From Nyssa sinensis (taxonomy: Eukaryota; Streptophyta; Magnoliopsida; Cornales; Nyssaceae): a DNA stretch of 64,000 bases. The notes below the pieces were generated by a model. The model worked only from the letters and a program-made list of their open reading frames with translations, was not told the DNA's origin and did not search any database. Below, one piece after another: positions 23,031-42,036 of this stretch (position 1 is its first letter; the number at the start of each line of letters is the position of its first letter). The stretch is taken from positions 15,058,062-15,122,061 of the forward strand of contig CM018031.1 of assembly GCA_008638375.1 (NCBI GenBank), in the 5' to 3' direction. Position numbers and translations under genes: made by a program.

Positions 23031-24143
23031 TGTACTGGACACCATTTTGACATTGTCTTATATATATGATTTTTGATTCATATTATGATTTTATTCATAT
23101 TAAGATGAATATTGTGCAAGCATACATTTCTAAAAAATGTCAACAGGCTTTGATTGGTTCTCTCACACGAGTAATCGCTTTGGCGCTTGAATAGCGAGCA
23201 AGATGAGACATTGAATTCTTGGCTTGTGGGAGAATTCATTTTGTCATATATGTCGCCTTAACTGAGTCAATATGAGATTTCTTTTTAAAGAATCGAGCAT
23301 GAAGGTTGACCACACACCTCATGTAGCTTAAAGTAAGCCGAATATGAACCTTCAGACGGGCGCTTAGACATCGACTGGGTTGGAGTGTTTGGGTTAGGCG
23401 CTGAGATAGTGACGAGAGGCGCTGAGAGAGCGACGGGTGCTAAATAGCGACTAGACTAAGATTCATACGACGTTTATTCTTATTTTTATGATATTGAGAT
23501 TTAGAAGCCTAATTGAGTGGGAGCTCCGTCGTAGTATACATTACATACTGTATGTGTTGTTAATGTGACCTTTAATAAAGAGAGTGACTGAATGTATCCC
23601 TGCTTCGTCACTGTGTGAGCTCTGAGAACCATTTTGAGTTCCACTGTGCCCTTTGTGACCTAGGACTATGTTATGAAGAGAAAACTTGATGTTGCTAGTT
23701 TAACATGTTGCTAAAGGATCATGATTGATGCAGTCTGGCGGGGCATGTCTAGGAAAGCAGTTGAGTTCGATTGGATTAACGTGAGTAGTTAAGGAAGACA
23801 GTTCTGTAATACACTATTATGTTGTGACTCATTACCCGGGCGATTGTGTCGATTTCTGTGTTTATCGATATGATTATGAGTACAATACAGATTAGATGGT
23901 CTATGCATCATGGTGAGATTAGTTCTCGCGAGGGATAACGAATGTTGAATCTAGTGTAACAGAATAGTCTGGGGCATAGACGAGATCATTTATTTGTTTG
24001 TAATGAGGTACTATGTTGGTGTGATGGTAGTTTGATACAATACTCTTACCCTGATCTTTCTCATCTGGTAGCACAATCTATTTCCGGTATGTCGAAGGTG
24101 ATGTAGATGACTTAACACTCACCCTGTGTGGATGAATGAGAGA
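23031..24143 (+). other. 3' untranslated region of the Copia element
   Basis: 1.1 kb without coding signal between RNase H and the 3' LTR. The last bases before the LTR (GGATGAATGAGAGA) are purine-rich and likely serve as the polypurine tract. Confidence 0.55.
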
Positions 24144-24575
24144 TGTTGGATATTGGGTTGGGTTGGACCCGAACCCATAGCCATTGGGGCATCCACAAAG
24201 ATCGAAGGAGAGTTGTGATAAGATTAAAACTTTTATCATTATCTGGTTAGTTTTGAATTTGAACCAACGCAAATATTTATCCTGCATTTTGGTTGCGAGA
24301 TAAGTGTGGAAAAAGATTTTGGTTATCATGAATTCTCCTGCCTCCCAAGTTCTCTCTAAGATTCTTCCGAGGCTACCATCTACGCCTCTAGACTTGGATT
24401 GTGGAAAGACATAGAAGACTCGTATTGTAGCCGTTCCATTGACGAGAAGGTTCCATCCGTAGGGATGCAGTAGTCGTTAGAAAGTCGTAACACAAGTAAA
24501 GATCTTCTGCTTCCGCGAATCCGATTATAAGAGGTAACCGAATTCACACCCGATTTTTTATATATCTTTCCTTCA
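24144..24575 (+). repeat. 3' LTR of the Copia element
   Basis: TGTTGGATATT to TTTCCTTCA, matching the 5' LTR, followed by the AGTTT target duplication. Confidence 0.93.
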
Positions 24576-24580
24576 AGTTT

Positions 24581-26165
24581 AATATATCAATTTATTATAT
24601 TTGAGTGAGAAAATAAGTATTTAATTCGAAACTAACTATTTTAGTGAATTAAATAAGAATCAACTTATGTAGTGAGACTCATATTTTTTTAGTTGGAATA
24701 AGTTACACCTTAGTACTTAATTGATTAAATTGATAAAAAAATAATGCAATATTTTCTAATTATCTTTCATCCTTTCATTTCTTCTTATCATTTTGTTCTT
24801 TTTTAATCACTTTGTATTTTCTTATTTAAAATTAGTTTTCAATAATTTTTACAAAACACTCAAAAAGATTTAAATTTTGGATTCTGTTCAATGCACAAGC
24901 ACTTTTTAATAATTTTTATCAAATAATTAAAAGATCTAGATTCTCTCTGGTACACCTCCTCATCTCACATGTGGTGAGGGTTACAGCAAAATTCATCTGT
25001 GGACCCTACTCCCATGTGAGATGAAAAAGATGTATCCAATAAAATCTCAATTCACACCCAAATAATTTTTCTTATTAATTATTTATTTTTTTATCAACGA
25101 TTTATTTTTAATAATTATATAATTTAAATTATTAATTTATTTGTAACAGACAGTCATTTTAAACAACTCAACTGAATAAACACAACCAAGTTACGGTGAT
25201 GTTTTAATTTTTGGTGGTGAGATGGGCAATTCGAGATGACAGATAGAATGGAAGGACATGAGCACAAATACAAATTTCCTTTCAACATTGAAGGTCGCAA
25301 ACTTCAGTGGCGCAGCATTAAAGGGACGGGACGGGAAGGTCATTTAGTCATCTAATTTGGGACATGCATTTATTACACACGTGACAGTCACGTGCAAAAC
25401 TTCAATGCTTAAGAAATATCTCACGTGTTTAAAACGTGTACTCAAAACATTTAAAAGATATGAGTTAAATGAATTCTTAACAACATTACTTCTAATAAAA
25501 ATGCAATAATCAAATTTAACTGTATCTATTAAAGATTTTCTTTTTTTTTTTTATTGACAGAAGAGATATTATATATTTATTAATTATTATTTTACAAGTT
25601 TATAGAATTCTAACGTTTTGAATTTAATTACAAAAAAGAAGTGTAATTCAAAATTAAAAAAAAAATTAAATAAATTACACATCTCTCTTTAGTATAAAGA
25701 GTGAGAGTAAAACGGATGACTTCTATTTTATAATTAGTTTTATAAATTTTAATTAATGCAAACATGCAAGTTTTTAAATCATAATTCAAATATTTGGAAT
25801 TAAACCAAATTATAAATGATATTTAAGTAAATTTACAACAAAATCAGATGGTAAGAGAACTGTTACATTTTGTATTAGATTGGTCACATCACCTCAAATT
25901 TATTTGCAGCAGCCTATCCTCTGTTATCATTATCTATCTTTAGTCATAGCCTTGTCTTGTTTGTGCTACACTATCATCAAACTCTAGATGTCGCTTCCCT
26001 TGGGCAAATCAAACTCAGATTATCCTCACGTCCATCCGATGTTCAATCATGGGACAATTTTAATTGTATGATTTTTTTTCATGAATCCTCAATTCATTAT
26101 CTAAAGATTTACACAACAGTGTGGTCACACACGAACAAGGCCAACTCTCTGTTTCCTCTCATTTC
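24581..26165. other. AT-rich intergenic DNA, no gene seen
   Basis: Contains a short inverted repeat (CATCTCACATG near 24961 and CATGTGAGATG near 25013). An open frame at 25957-26175 has no recognisable domain. Confidence 0.45.
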
Positions 26166-26171
26166 ATCATT

Positions 26172-26405
26172 TTAAAAAGATTCTGGGATGAATTAGGTAC
26201 TTATAATTCAGTATCTCATTGTACTTATGGAACATCCAATGAACTTAATTCCAATTTCAAACAGTAAAGAGTTCACCAATTTTTGATGGGTCTCAATGAA
26301 TCTTTTTGCTATTGTTCGAAGCCAAATACTAGCAATGGACCCATTACCAAATGTTAACAAGGCTTATGATATCATTAGTCAAGAAGAAAAGCAACGTTAT
26401 TGGTA
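26172..26405 (+). pseudogene. Relic of a Copia gag domain
   Basis: Translation gives RFWDELGTYNSVSHCT, then a stop, RVHQFLMGLNESF, and after a +1 frame change AIVRSQILAMDPLPNVNKAY and ISQEEKQRYW. This order (W-DEL, C-x-G, QFLMGLN, QIL-MDPLP, QEEKQR) is the C-terminal half of a Copia-type gag family distinct from the one at 12779. Very degraded; no LTRs identified. Confidence 0.55.
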
Positions 26406-26490
26406 AGCTTTGTTGCCATTCTGTTTTTTCCCCCTTCAAATTCTTCTTGGGTTATAGGGAGTAGACTTTATGTCTCATACAAATAATAAT

Positions 26491-26970
26491 GGGTAAATTA
26501 CACTAATCTTTCTTGAAGTTTATGACAATTATACTTATCTCTTCTAAGATTTTTGAAATTATACTGACATTTTTTATTTTATTTGAAAATAGACAAATAT
26601 CTCTCTCTTGTCATTTTTTTTTCAAAATGACGAAATTACCTCTTTTATTTAATTATTTTACATTTTTTCAATTTTGACCCATTTTTCTAACTTTTTTTTA
26701 AGATTTTTTTTATTTAAAAACAAATTTAAGGTAAATAACTTGTTTGTATTTCATATAAAAATAAATTAAAAGTTTTTATCAATATTTATTCGAAAAATGA
26801 AAAAAATATATATGAAAATGATAGTTTTGTAATTTTAAATAAAAAATTAATAAGAGGTAGATATCTGTATCTTATTATGTAAAGTAAGAGAAGTTAATAT
26901 AATTTCAAAAATTTCAAGAAGAGTTTATATAATGATCAAAAATCTTTGAAAAAATCAGTATAATTTATTC
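26491..26970. mobile_element. Candidate foldback MITE
   Basis: Left end GGGTAAATTACACTAATC and right end, read inward, GAATAAATTATACTGATT. The similarity continues inward imperfectly for about 100 bp (both arms contain ATTTTTGAAATTATA). GGGTAAATTACA-type termini are common in plant MITEs. No clear target duplication was found, so the exact ends are uncertain. Confidence 0.45.
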
Positions 26971-29129
26971 ATAAAACTACCAAACGGCAGTTCCACTCCT
27001 ATTACACATATTGAAAATGTTGAGGTCTCGTCTAATATTTGAACCTATTCTCGATCATGCCTCAATTCCAATTAAGTTTTGTAACTTTTCTCCCATATCT
27101 GTTCACACCTTAATTAAAATTCTCCAATCCAATCCATTAAGGACAGGACAGTGTAAAACTAAAATTTTAGATCAAATTGTCATTCCTACACTATAATTAG
27201 GAGAATGAAGATGACATTTTAACATTACCATTTTCAGTACACATTTTATTAATTGCGATTCTTTGATTAGACTAAGTCGGACCTACAAGCTATTGTGATT
27301 ATCCTTTTTAACAGTTGTTTATAATCTTTGGCTTAATTGATCAAACTAAATGTTATTATTTAAAGGTGTTGTATGATTTTAAGTAAAATGTCAACTCTTT
27401 CGGGATTTAGAGTATTACTTAGTTTAAAGGATTGATTTCACGATTTTGTCCTCTTAAGCTTTTAATTCAACGGAGTTATCACAACAAAGACGTATTGTTT
27501 GTACTTAAATGTCTAACTTGTTTGATGCTCGGAGTTGATGTAGGACAAGATTACGACACTTATAAATCGAACATTTCATGTACCAATGTCCAATTTTGCT
27601 AGCAAATTTATGATTCTACCACTTTGAGCAACCTAATTAATTTAACATGGGTTGAACATCTTTATCTCAAAAATTGGGCTTCTTATCATCTTCAACATTT
27701 TAGATTGGACTCAAGTTGGTAACATTGATCGAATAATAAGTTTTTTTTACCCAAAATCTTAATAAACAATAGAGTAACTCTATTTAAAAATATTAAGTCA
27801 CCATAAAAAATGTAAATTCTATTTAGTTTGGAGTTAAGCACTGTCTTTTAATTAATACTAATATTGGCTCATGCTGTGCACATGTGTCACCAAAAATATT
27901 GACAAATGAACTGAAATAGAATATAGGACATAATGAATTGAAAATATGAAAAAAATTAAAAAGAAAGAAACTTATTTCTTCTTGTTCAAAAGTCCAAAAA
28001 GTCTCTCTAACTAATTTATCATAAAATAATTTAAATATCAAACAAATTAGATAATAAAAATAAACAAAAGCTCTACAAAAAAAAATTCCAAACACTTAAA
28101 TTCAATGTATAACATTTAATAAAGCTAAAAAAATGTATCATATATTTGAGTCAGCCCCATAAGTACTTGACAAAATAAAATGTTATAAGTGGTTAGTTTT
28201 TTTTTTTTTTTCAAATGGTGAAATATAAAATTGAAAACATTCATATCAAGTTTTTATCTAGAGTTCATTCGTCTCCACTCTTTCAAATTGATACATTGCG
28301 ACGAAATGAAAAAAATATAACAACGTAATAAGCTATCACAAATATACAACATAAATCAAAAGCCAACATTCATCGATTATGAAACAAAAATTGAAAATCA
28401 ATAATTCCCACTCTTAAAAACAGCTACAGTGTGACAAAATGAAAAGAAGATATAACATCTATCGCAAATTTGTTAAAATATAGAGATAATTCAAGACAAG
28501 ATATGAAATAAAGATGATAGATTTGAATAAAACAATATATAAAAAGAAAAAACAATTTTCCTCTAACTAGATTGCTGTTAGCGAAAGATTCTTGAATTGA
28601 TCAGTACGTGAGAGAATGAACCTTTTACCTACAATTTTTTTAAATATTTTATTGAATTTTGTACTATTATTACTTTTAATTATCACTTGAAATCTAATAA
28701 CGATAAAAAATTTTAAAATTAAAGAATGAGACTATTACCCGTTATAATTTTATTTTTGAAAACGAAAATAAAATAAAATATGGAGTTGGTTTTTTTTTTT
28801 GGGTTTAATTTTAAATTTAATTGAAAATAATTTAAATCTTTTTGTTTTTGGCAATTGGCCATTGGACTGTTTTTTTGCTTTTTTTGGGTCTGGGTATGCT
28901 CAAATCCTTTTGACTGGGAGATTCAAATTTGAAAGTTCAAAACGTACACTGAGCCGAAATGGCCCCCTCTTGCAGACCCTCTTTACTTTTCTTCACCCAC
29001 TCTCTCTCAATAAAAAAGATCTAAATCCCTCTCTGCTTTTCTAAATTCTTTAGAGAGAGAAAGTTTCATATAGGGAGATTCACAGTCTGATTTCAGCTTA
29101 ATCTGAATCTCATCGAAGAAAAGAGAGGC
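26971..29129. other. AT-rich intergenic DNA and promoter region of the MAP kinase gene
   Basis: No gene recognised from 26971 to about 28950. The last ~150 bp before 29130 are CT/GA-rich (CACCCACTCTCTCTC, TTTAGAGAGAGAAAG), typical of a plant core promoter and 5' UTR. I could not assign a TATA box with confidence. Confidence 0.45.
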
Positions 29130-34495
<5,366 letters not shown>

Positions 34496-34923
34496 TCACA
34501 GCAGTGCTATTCCTTTGCTTCTGTTATCTGGTTCACTGATGTCTTGATTTTGGTTTTGAATGTAAGTGCTTGTATAATATGTGATGTGGTTTTTGTACCA
34601 GCAGACTGATTAGGGAGATAGGTTCTCCCTTATATTGACTGGTCACTGGTGAGAGATCATGTGGGGTAGTTGCTGGGTTCACCCTTCAAGAATCCTGCCC
34701 CATGAAATATTTGTATGCAGAAAGGTTATTCACCTAGCCTTCGTTTTCCATTTTATTATGTATATTCTGAATCCAGTTATATCAATACAAAAGTGGAATA
34801 TAGAGAAACAAAATGGGAAAAACTCAAGAAGGTACCTATGGTGGTTGCATATACTCCCTGTTAATTGTTTGCCCGTGTGTTATGTGCGCGTTGTGTGATA
34901 AACTGGATTTCGCTCGTCCTGCC

Positions 34924-34975
<52 letters not shown>

Positions 34976-36288
34976 TCACATATATGTATTTTGTACTTTC
35001 CCTTTTAGTTGATGTGTTTTTGACAAGTAACCTACATGGATGATTGTGCTTCTGTTTTAGTACTACCATTTTTTTTTTTTCAGAGCAACTCGAATTGTGA
35101 ATGTCTAAAGACATGTTAAAATTAAATTTTAACAATATTTCAGTATCAAAAAATTATTTTTTGCTTCAAGAAATAACTTCAGTTAAATTTGAATTGTTAG
35201 ATTAAAAGAATTTGTCCCATTCAAATAATGACGGTTTGTTAAAATGAGAGAGTTTGACAAATTTAAATTTTAAGAAGACATTTGGCAAACAATTGGAGTT
35301 TGATTTTTAAAGAGACGCATCAAAATTTGAAAATAATAATTCTAATGACTTTTGAATTGGACCAGCTCTCAGAGGGCAATAAAAGATATTCCTTACTGTT
35401 TTTTTTTCCCCTTTCCTTTTTGGGGTGGGGTAAGTGCTACTACCAAGTGATATACCCAAAATAATTCCTCACCTTGAGATTAGGACATGTGGACAGAGAA
35501 ACTTTGGCTGACCGAAATATGCTTGTTGATCTGCGTTACTATAGTTAAAACCTCCTAATGGTATAGCATCTAGATCCCTGAATACTCAACTCCACTTCAG
35601 AGCTCAACACGAGGTGGGAAAGCTCAGATAGATTGTCCAGAGTTGCTAGCGGAGTTCAACAATGAAACTTTTATAACAGGATAATTGTAATTCCAATACC
35701 TAATTTTCAATTAAGTAACATTTTCTTTATGATGCAACTGATTTAATTGTCGGAGTGTTTCTTACCGGAACTCCTCCAGTAACTCTAACCATCTATTTTG
35801 CAGGGTTAAGACTGAAGATCTCGGTTGTCCATCCAATCAACCCAAAATCCTCCACAACATTCGAGTTTCTTGCAAAATGGTTTTATTTTGGAAGTACATC
35901 CCGGTAGAAGCAGCTCAAAAAGTTGAACTAAATATCATCGAGTGGTGGTTGAACATGAAGTTAATATGTGTTTTTGGACAAGCTGTAACTTGGAGCCACT
36001 ATGAAGTGGTTGCCACTGTTCAAATCCAGTCTTTTCATTACTCACAAGAACTAACAGTGCTTTTGTAGTAGATGAGAATAAAGGGGGAAGGGAAAATAAA
36101 ATAGAGAAGGAAAGAGAGAATTTATCTATTCTCCTCTATCTGGATCTGCATAGAAAGTGGAGGGAAACTTAAAAGAGGAAAACAAGAAGAATCAAGCGTT
36201 AGTAATCAACATTTGCCTCACCAAAACTGGACGAAGATATATATTATACAAGATTACCAGCACAACTCCTCTCAGTCCCTTCACAGGT
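34496..36288. other. Intergenic between the two convergent genes
   Basis: The first few hundred bases are the 3' UTR of the kinase gene. It includes a CT/TA microsatellite at 34923-34970 and several AT-rich stretches. Neighbouring genes converge here. No further gene recognised; short open frames lack support. Confidence 0.5.
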
Positions 36289-39200
36289 TTAGAACTTGAT
36301 GACTTGTTTAGGTTGGCTTCCTAGCTTCCCTAGTGCCTTATCAAGTGCGGTGTGAAAATCATTAAAAGGTACCAGCTCCATCCTGCAAAGAAAGCCACCA
36401 CAACAATATATAAATATCAATACTTGATGGAATGATGGCAAGTAATATATAGAGGATAGAAAGAAAGAAAAAAACATGGGAAGTCAAATATAGAGCCGGC
36501 AGTTGTGAAGAAAAACAGTCACGCTTGCAAAAGAAAGTAGAAAAATTCGCAGTGTTCATTTTGGTAGTTCCATGGCAGGGAGTCTACCATGTTTCAAGTT
36601 CACCCATGGTTGATCTCATAAATCAAGGTCAATCTCAATTCCAAAGAACTTTGAAATTGGACTGGTATAAGAAGGAAAAGAGTCAGATACCTCCCTTCAG
36701 ATTGCTTCCTCCATAGTTTTTCAATGTAGAGTAGTTTAAATTTTAATCCTAATAATTAATCTAAAAAATCACAGATTAATGCATTGGTGATCTAGTTGTA
36801 ATTTCAAAGTTGCTATCAATAGAAACAACCACAACATGCCTCAAGGGATTCTCGTGAATTCACTATTAAGTAAAATGCAGCATTGTCACAAGAAATTTGT
36901 GAGTAGCCATCATCCTGGTTTTCCCATATGGGCAATATGCCTCATGCTAGGCAACACCAAAATGAACAGCAGAATCAATGGTTGTTGCTGCCAATTTAAA
37001 TGTTTAGCGTTAACAAACTCCAGAATTCTGGTATCCTAAAGTATTGACCTTTCTTTTCCTCATTAAACAATAAAAAAAATTAAATTTAAAAAAAACAATA
37101 CTCGTATGTTAGTTTTCCCTCGTGCACAAGGCCCAAAAGGTAATCTATCATCTTTCTGCACTCTTCTGCTTTATCGGAATTCATCCATTTCTGCAACCAG
37201 AATCCTCTCAAGGAAAGGTCCTGAAAACATCGAGAAAAGATCATGTCACTGATGTAGGAAAGATGTTATGAACAGTTAAATGGAATGTGTACTTGGGCAT
37301 AAGAAATGTTTTACTTAGACTAAACCAAGCCATTGAGATGGATAGTTATAATTACAGTCCATGTGGAGTCACTTCACACAACATGACAACCCAGTTTTAA
37401 CACATGGGTAATATGCCTCGTACTTCTTTGGACATAGCACACCACCACAACCAACACTCCCTTCTCTTATAGTCTGTACTGGCTAATAAGAGATTTTCCA
37501 ACTTGCACTGAACTCTAGTTTTGGCATTCCTATTCTATAAACTTACCTAAATATCCTCATATCAGCTATGCTACTTTATGAACATGAATGCCCTCGGCTG
37601 CCAACAATATTTCTCCATAAAACAACACAACAATAAAGATTTCATAGCTTACTTTAAAGATGAAAGATGAAGTTGATACGGTTATAGGTTTCTTAGACAT
37701 TCCACCATATGTAACCATGGTTCCTCCCTGCCTGAAAACAAAAACACACCAGTCTCTTTAAATAAAGCTAGTTTTAGACCTATAAAAAAAAAATAGAGTT
37801 ATGTTTTAATGTTGTATGTCTCACCTCAAGAATTTGAGAACCAAAGAAGCAGCATTGCCACCAACACAGTTAAATCCGAGGGCCGGTTCAGGTATATTAG
37901 CCTAGCACATTCATGAGATGTGAAAATGTATAATGTCAATGAGAACAACACAAAATCAAGGGAAATACATTTAAGATACAAAATTCAGTGACAACAAATA
38001 TATAAGAGAACTTCAGACAGTATCAATTCTAATTAGTTGATAAATGATACCAGGAAATCTTTTACATTCTTCACTTCCAGCTGGCTCTCAGTAAACACTT
38101 CATCTGCACCAAGTGTCTTGAGTTTTTCTTTTGCTTCATCTGACCCAGCCCTGAAACAAGCATAATATAATAAATGCAGGTAAATTTTATGACTATTTCT
38201 TGTATTCAAAGTAAAGTATTCAATTATAAATTATCAATCTGTTGAGAAGTATAGTCAAATAAGTATCAAAATTCATGCAGCTATGTTGGAGATTCGTCGG
38301 TATGCTAAAATCATAAGGAACTCCTACATGTATTAGTATTTGTCAGCATAGCTTATTTTTTCCACATTGCTTTGTTGTTAATATACAGCATACCATTGTG
38401 AGGGCATTCCTCTTATTAGATTTCCCCTCTATTTTTTTCCATTTTTTTTAACACCACCCCAGTGATTAGCTTATTTCCTCCACATCTATATAATTTGTGG
38501 AAGGTAAGAAAATCCAACTAGATTGTAGAATGGACCGAAACAAGGAACAACAAGAAGGTATCATCATAGTTATGAGAGTCCATGAGACAACAGAACCCAC
38601 TAAGCTAACCATGCTGTTTTCAATTGCATGTAAATAGCCAAGACAAGCCAAAGCATTTTCCAGAATTTCGAAAACTGAAGTTGGTGATGCATCATGAATT
38701 ATAACGTAACCAGAGGGGGAACTGGGTAGTCTGTGAACGAGACACAATCAACAACAAAAACAAATGTGATGATCACGTGTACAACATTAAGTTGCGCTTT
38801 GATGGATGGACACAAATCACACAGACATCATTAGTTAAAACCAGGGTGATGAAATGCAGATACGTTAAGTTTTTGTTGGGCAGGTGGGAAATGGAAGATT
38901 TCTTCAAAGTTGATGGAAGTGAAAAACCAGGTGTATCAAGAATGGTAGGAAAAGTTTAGGACTTCATTCCGTTCAAATATTAGAAGGCCAAGTATTGCTA
39001 ACAAAGGTTTGAAGTTCGGTTCAGTTTTAATTTTAGTCACCCAAAATACAAAAAGGATTTTGAGAACATTAATGAACTTAGAAGTACTACATACTTTGTA
39101 CTATGGTAAGTCCATATTATCCAAATTTTAGAAGTGAATCAGAGCTAGAAAAGAGATGCCAAACACACACACAAAAGAGAAAGTCTAACTGCTATTTTAT

Positions 39201-42036
39201 AATTTAAGTTCATCAATATACGTTGACGAACTTAACTGAATACAAGCTCAAAACTTTTGGAGTGAACTATCCAATTACCACCTGTCCCTTGTAATATTAA
39301 TGCTTCGGATGCCTTGGGCTCGAGCAATCTGAATAATGCACTGCCCAACCATGCTTGTAGCCCCATTCTGCACAATAGAATCTCCTGTTTACAGACAGGC
39401 TGATCAGGAAAAAGCAGGAAAAAAATTTATAAAATGAATTTTAAAGAAATTATATAGTTCATGAAATTAATATTACTTATAAAAAAAATGGCAGAACCTG
39501 ATTTTAGACCAGCAAAGTTCTCAAGCATTCTTAGTGCAGTCAGAGGATTAACAGTAACTGTGGCAGCATATTCCATTGGCGTATTTTTATCAATTTTGTG
39601 CCACACACTCTGGTCTTTAACAATGTACGTCTGCCATGTCCCTAAGAAGAACAACTATTGTTATATTCTAGTAAGACTGAGAAAAGCACATAGAGGGTGT
39701 TTTCAATGCAACTTTTTTTCCCATGATGTCACAGGAACACATGGTACTATGATTTCATTCAGTGTATTTAAAGGTGAAAGGCGCCCCCTTAAGGCGTTAA
39801 AATTCTACATTGCCCGAAAAGCGAGATGACAAAAAAATACTAGCCTGAGTGATGTAAGGCACTAAATTATAAAAATAATCAAAAAATACATTAGAAATTA
39901 ATTTATTCTAAGTTAAATTTATTAGGTAACACTAAAAGTTAAAGTTAATGGTGATGTATGATGTATTAAAATGATATAATCACTATAAGCTTTGATACTT
40001 TCTTCTCAATGAATATTCAAAAGTTTGTTATCTTTTTAAGTCCTCCATAAAAGAAATTTTTGTGAACTTGATCCTAATAATGTAGAAGACATGATAGGAC
40101 AATCTCATAAACCTCTAAGCTAATTTTCAAAGGAAAGGCTTATGTTGGGATTTGGGAAGACTTCACATAAGTAGTCAAACTAGTTGATGGAGGCACAATG
40201 TTTTTTTATCATGGGTAGGCTCAAATTTAGTGAAGAATGATGATAATTTACTAGTTGATACTTTCCTTATAGCTTCATATTTATGGAAATAACTCAAATA
40301 ATTTAAATGTTTATCGGGGCCAATTTTGTGATAATGTTTGATAATAATACTATTAATACGACAAATTGGATAATAATAATTTTAGATTACAATAATATTT
40401 TTTCATACTAATATGCCTTTTATAAAATTGTTAAATAAGTGTATAATTAAAACACTAAAATATAAGGGATACAAGTAAAATACGTTACAATTTAAAAAGG
40501 CTATCGCCCGGTTGCCTCTCATATAATCTAAGATGGGGGCGCCTAGGCATCGCCTCTTTAAAGACGCCTGGCCTGGAACATGTCAAGGCATTATGTCTGA
40601 AAATCGCCTAGACGACAAGGCACTAGCCTTTGACAACACTGATTTCATTTAACATAAGTTGTATCCACTTCCTTAATTTTGTAGGATTGATGACAAGAAA
40701 ATTAAAGCAGACATATTTCCCAGCTATTTGATCATCCTTGTGGCTCCTTTTTGTTTTTATTATATTTATTTATTGTTAACAAGTGTAGTCATCCTTGGGC
40801 TTGCACCAGAAGTGATATCATGTCTCTCACAACTTGACTAATAAAAGTGACAGACTTCAACACCTCTCTATCCATTTCTCCGCTAAAGATTTCAAATGCA
40901 ATTTTTTTGCATGATGTCCTCTACATGATTGCCACAATAAACATCTATACTTCTGGTTGGCCATAATCACAAGTGTCGTGTTATGGATTTGAAATTCAAA
41001 AGTTCCAAAAAACCACCTTAATTTTCAGAAGTAGAAAATGAAAGACTAAACCACCTTCAATGATAAAAGAAAAAGAAACAATTTAAATTTAACTTTGCAA
41101 CATAAAAAATTAGTAAATAGAATGTACCGAATGAAGGTGGAGATGGAATGACCCAATCACCAGGTGAAAGGGCCCCTAACTGCAGAGCCCAAAGAATGTA
41201 CTTCTCCAACCCCCTCATATCCTCCAACCGCGGGCACTTGCGGTCTCACAGGGTATACACCTGAAATACCATTTACAAGTGACCTCAAAGGTGCGAGAAT
41301 TACATGCGATCGTGCATATATATGTATGCATAAATCTATTCCGATCAAAAAATAAATAAATCCATATGTCAATTATGAATGTGTCTTTTCCAGGCCACGG
41401 ATAAAAACACGGAGGAGAAGAAAAGAAAACAAACTCTGAGCCTTATTTTGTTCCTTTCCCTTTTCTTTTCTTTTTTTCTTTTTCTTTTTAATAAGAAATA
41501 GTACTCAATTAATTAGTATTAAACTCAACCGATTTTATTCTGGTGCCCGAAACAGTGAATTTTCTCAGCCACCAAATAGAGCATGTCCTAATCCTCATTA
41601 CTAATCAAATAAAGATCAGATAACTGAGACAGACATAACTATAAGAAACGATAAACGAACCTTCTATTCTATTGATATCAGAGGGATTAATTGGAGCAGC
41701 GAGCATTTTAACGCACACATCGTTTTGTTTGATTTCAACTGGTGGAAGCTCAATTAATCTGTAAAACGTTAATTTATAAGACTCAGCACAATTTACATTG
41801 CAACTAGGGTAAGTTGGAATATAATTAGTGTGTGAATGAAAGATAGAAAGGAACCTAGTAACGCTATCGGGGGGTCCGTGGTGCTCGTAGACGACAGCCG
41901 AGGAAGGCGGCGACATGGTGGCGGAGAGAGCTCGGACGGTATAGGTTTGAGTACGGGGCATGAGGGATTGTGAGGGGTTGAAGATCGACAATGATCCATG
42001 AAGAGCTTTTAGGGTTGCTAACCTCACTGACGCCAT
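36289..42036 (-). CDS. MECR: Mitochondrial enoyl-[acyl-carrier-protein] reductase / trans-2-enoyl-CoA reductase (MECR type), frameshift in exon 3
   Basis: Ten exons: 41855-42036, 41661-41758, 41128-41260, 39498-39641, 39282-39384, 38051-38150, 37825-37901, 37653-37731, 37102-37220, 36289-36382, all with GT/AG introns. They sum to 1129 nt, one more than a multiple of three. The expected product is ~375 aa, the usual length. It is an NADPH-dependent medium-chain dehydrogenase/reductase that reduces trans-2-enoyl thioesters in mitochondrial fatty acid synthesis. The N-terminus [19 protein letters not shown] has the Arg/Ser-rich look of a mitochondrial presequence. Conserved stretches: [90 protein letters not shown], ending [10 protein letters not shown]. 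Exon 3 carries one extra base in a GGGGCCC run (around 41167-41173); the frame before it and after it are both correct, only offset. This is either a young null allele or a sequencing error. Intron 3 holds a hAT element. Confidence 0.92.
39760..40641. mobile_element. Non-autonomous hAT-like element in MECR intron 3
   Basis: 882 bp between perfect 8-bp duplications ATTTCATT (39752-39759 and 40642-40649). Ends are CAGTGTATTTAAAGG and, inward from the right, CAGTGTTGTCAAAGG. CAGTG termini plus an 8-bp target are hAT hallmarks. Subterminal GGCGCC/GCCTAGGC motifs, AT-rich middle, no transposase. Confidence 0.85.

Larger units (their letters stand above)
10365..24575 (+). mobile_element. Ty1/Copia retrotransposon, full length but defective, with a nested insertion
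   Basis: Two ~431-bp LTRs in direct orientation enclose a tRNA-Met primer site and remnants of gag, protease, integrase, reverse transcriptase and RNase H in Copia order (integrase before RT). A 5-bp duplication AGTTT flanks the whole element (10360-10364 and 24576-24580), so both ends are certain. The body is interrupted at 15161-21548 by a gag-only Gypsy derivative; without it the element is about 7.8 kb. The LTRs differ at many positions by eye, roughly a tenth, so the insertion is old. All coding parts carry stops or frameshifts. Confidence 0.93.

Noticed and set aside
38466..38747. 93-codon minus-strand frame inside MECR intron 5
   Set aside because: The exons on either side join in phase without it and it has no family similarity.
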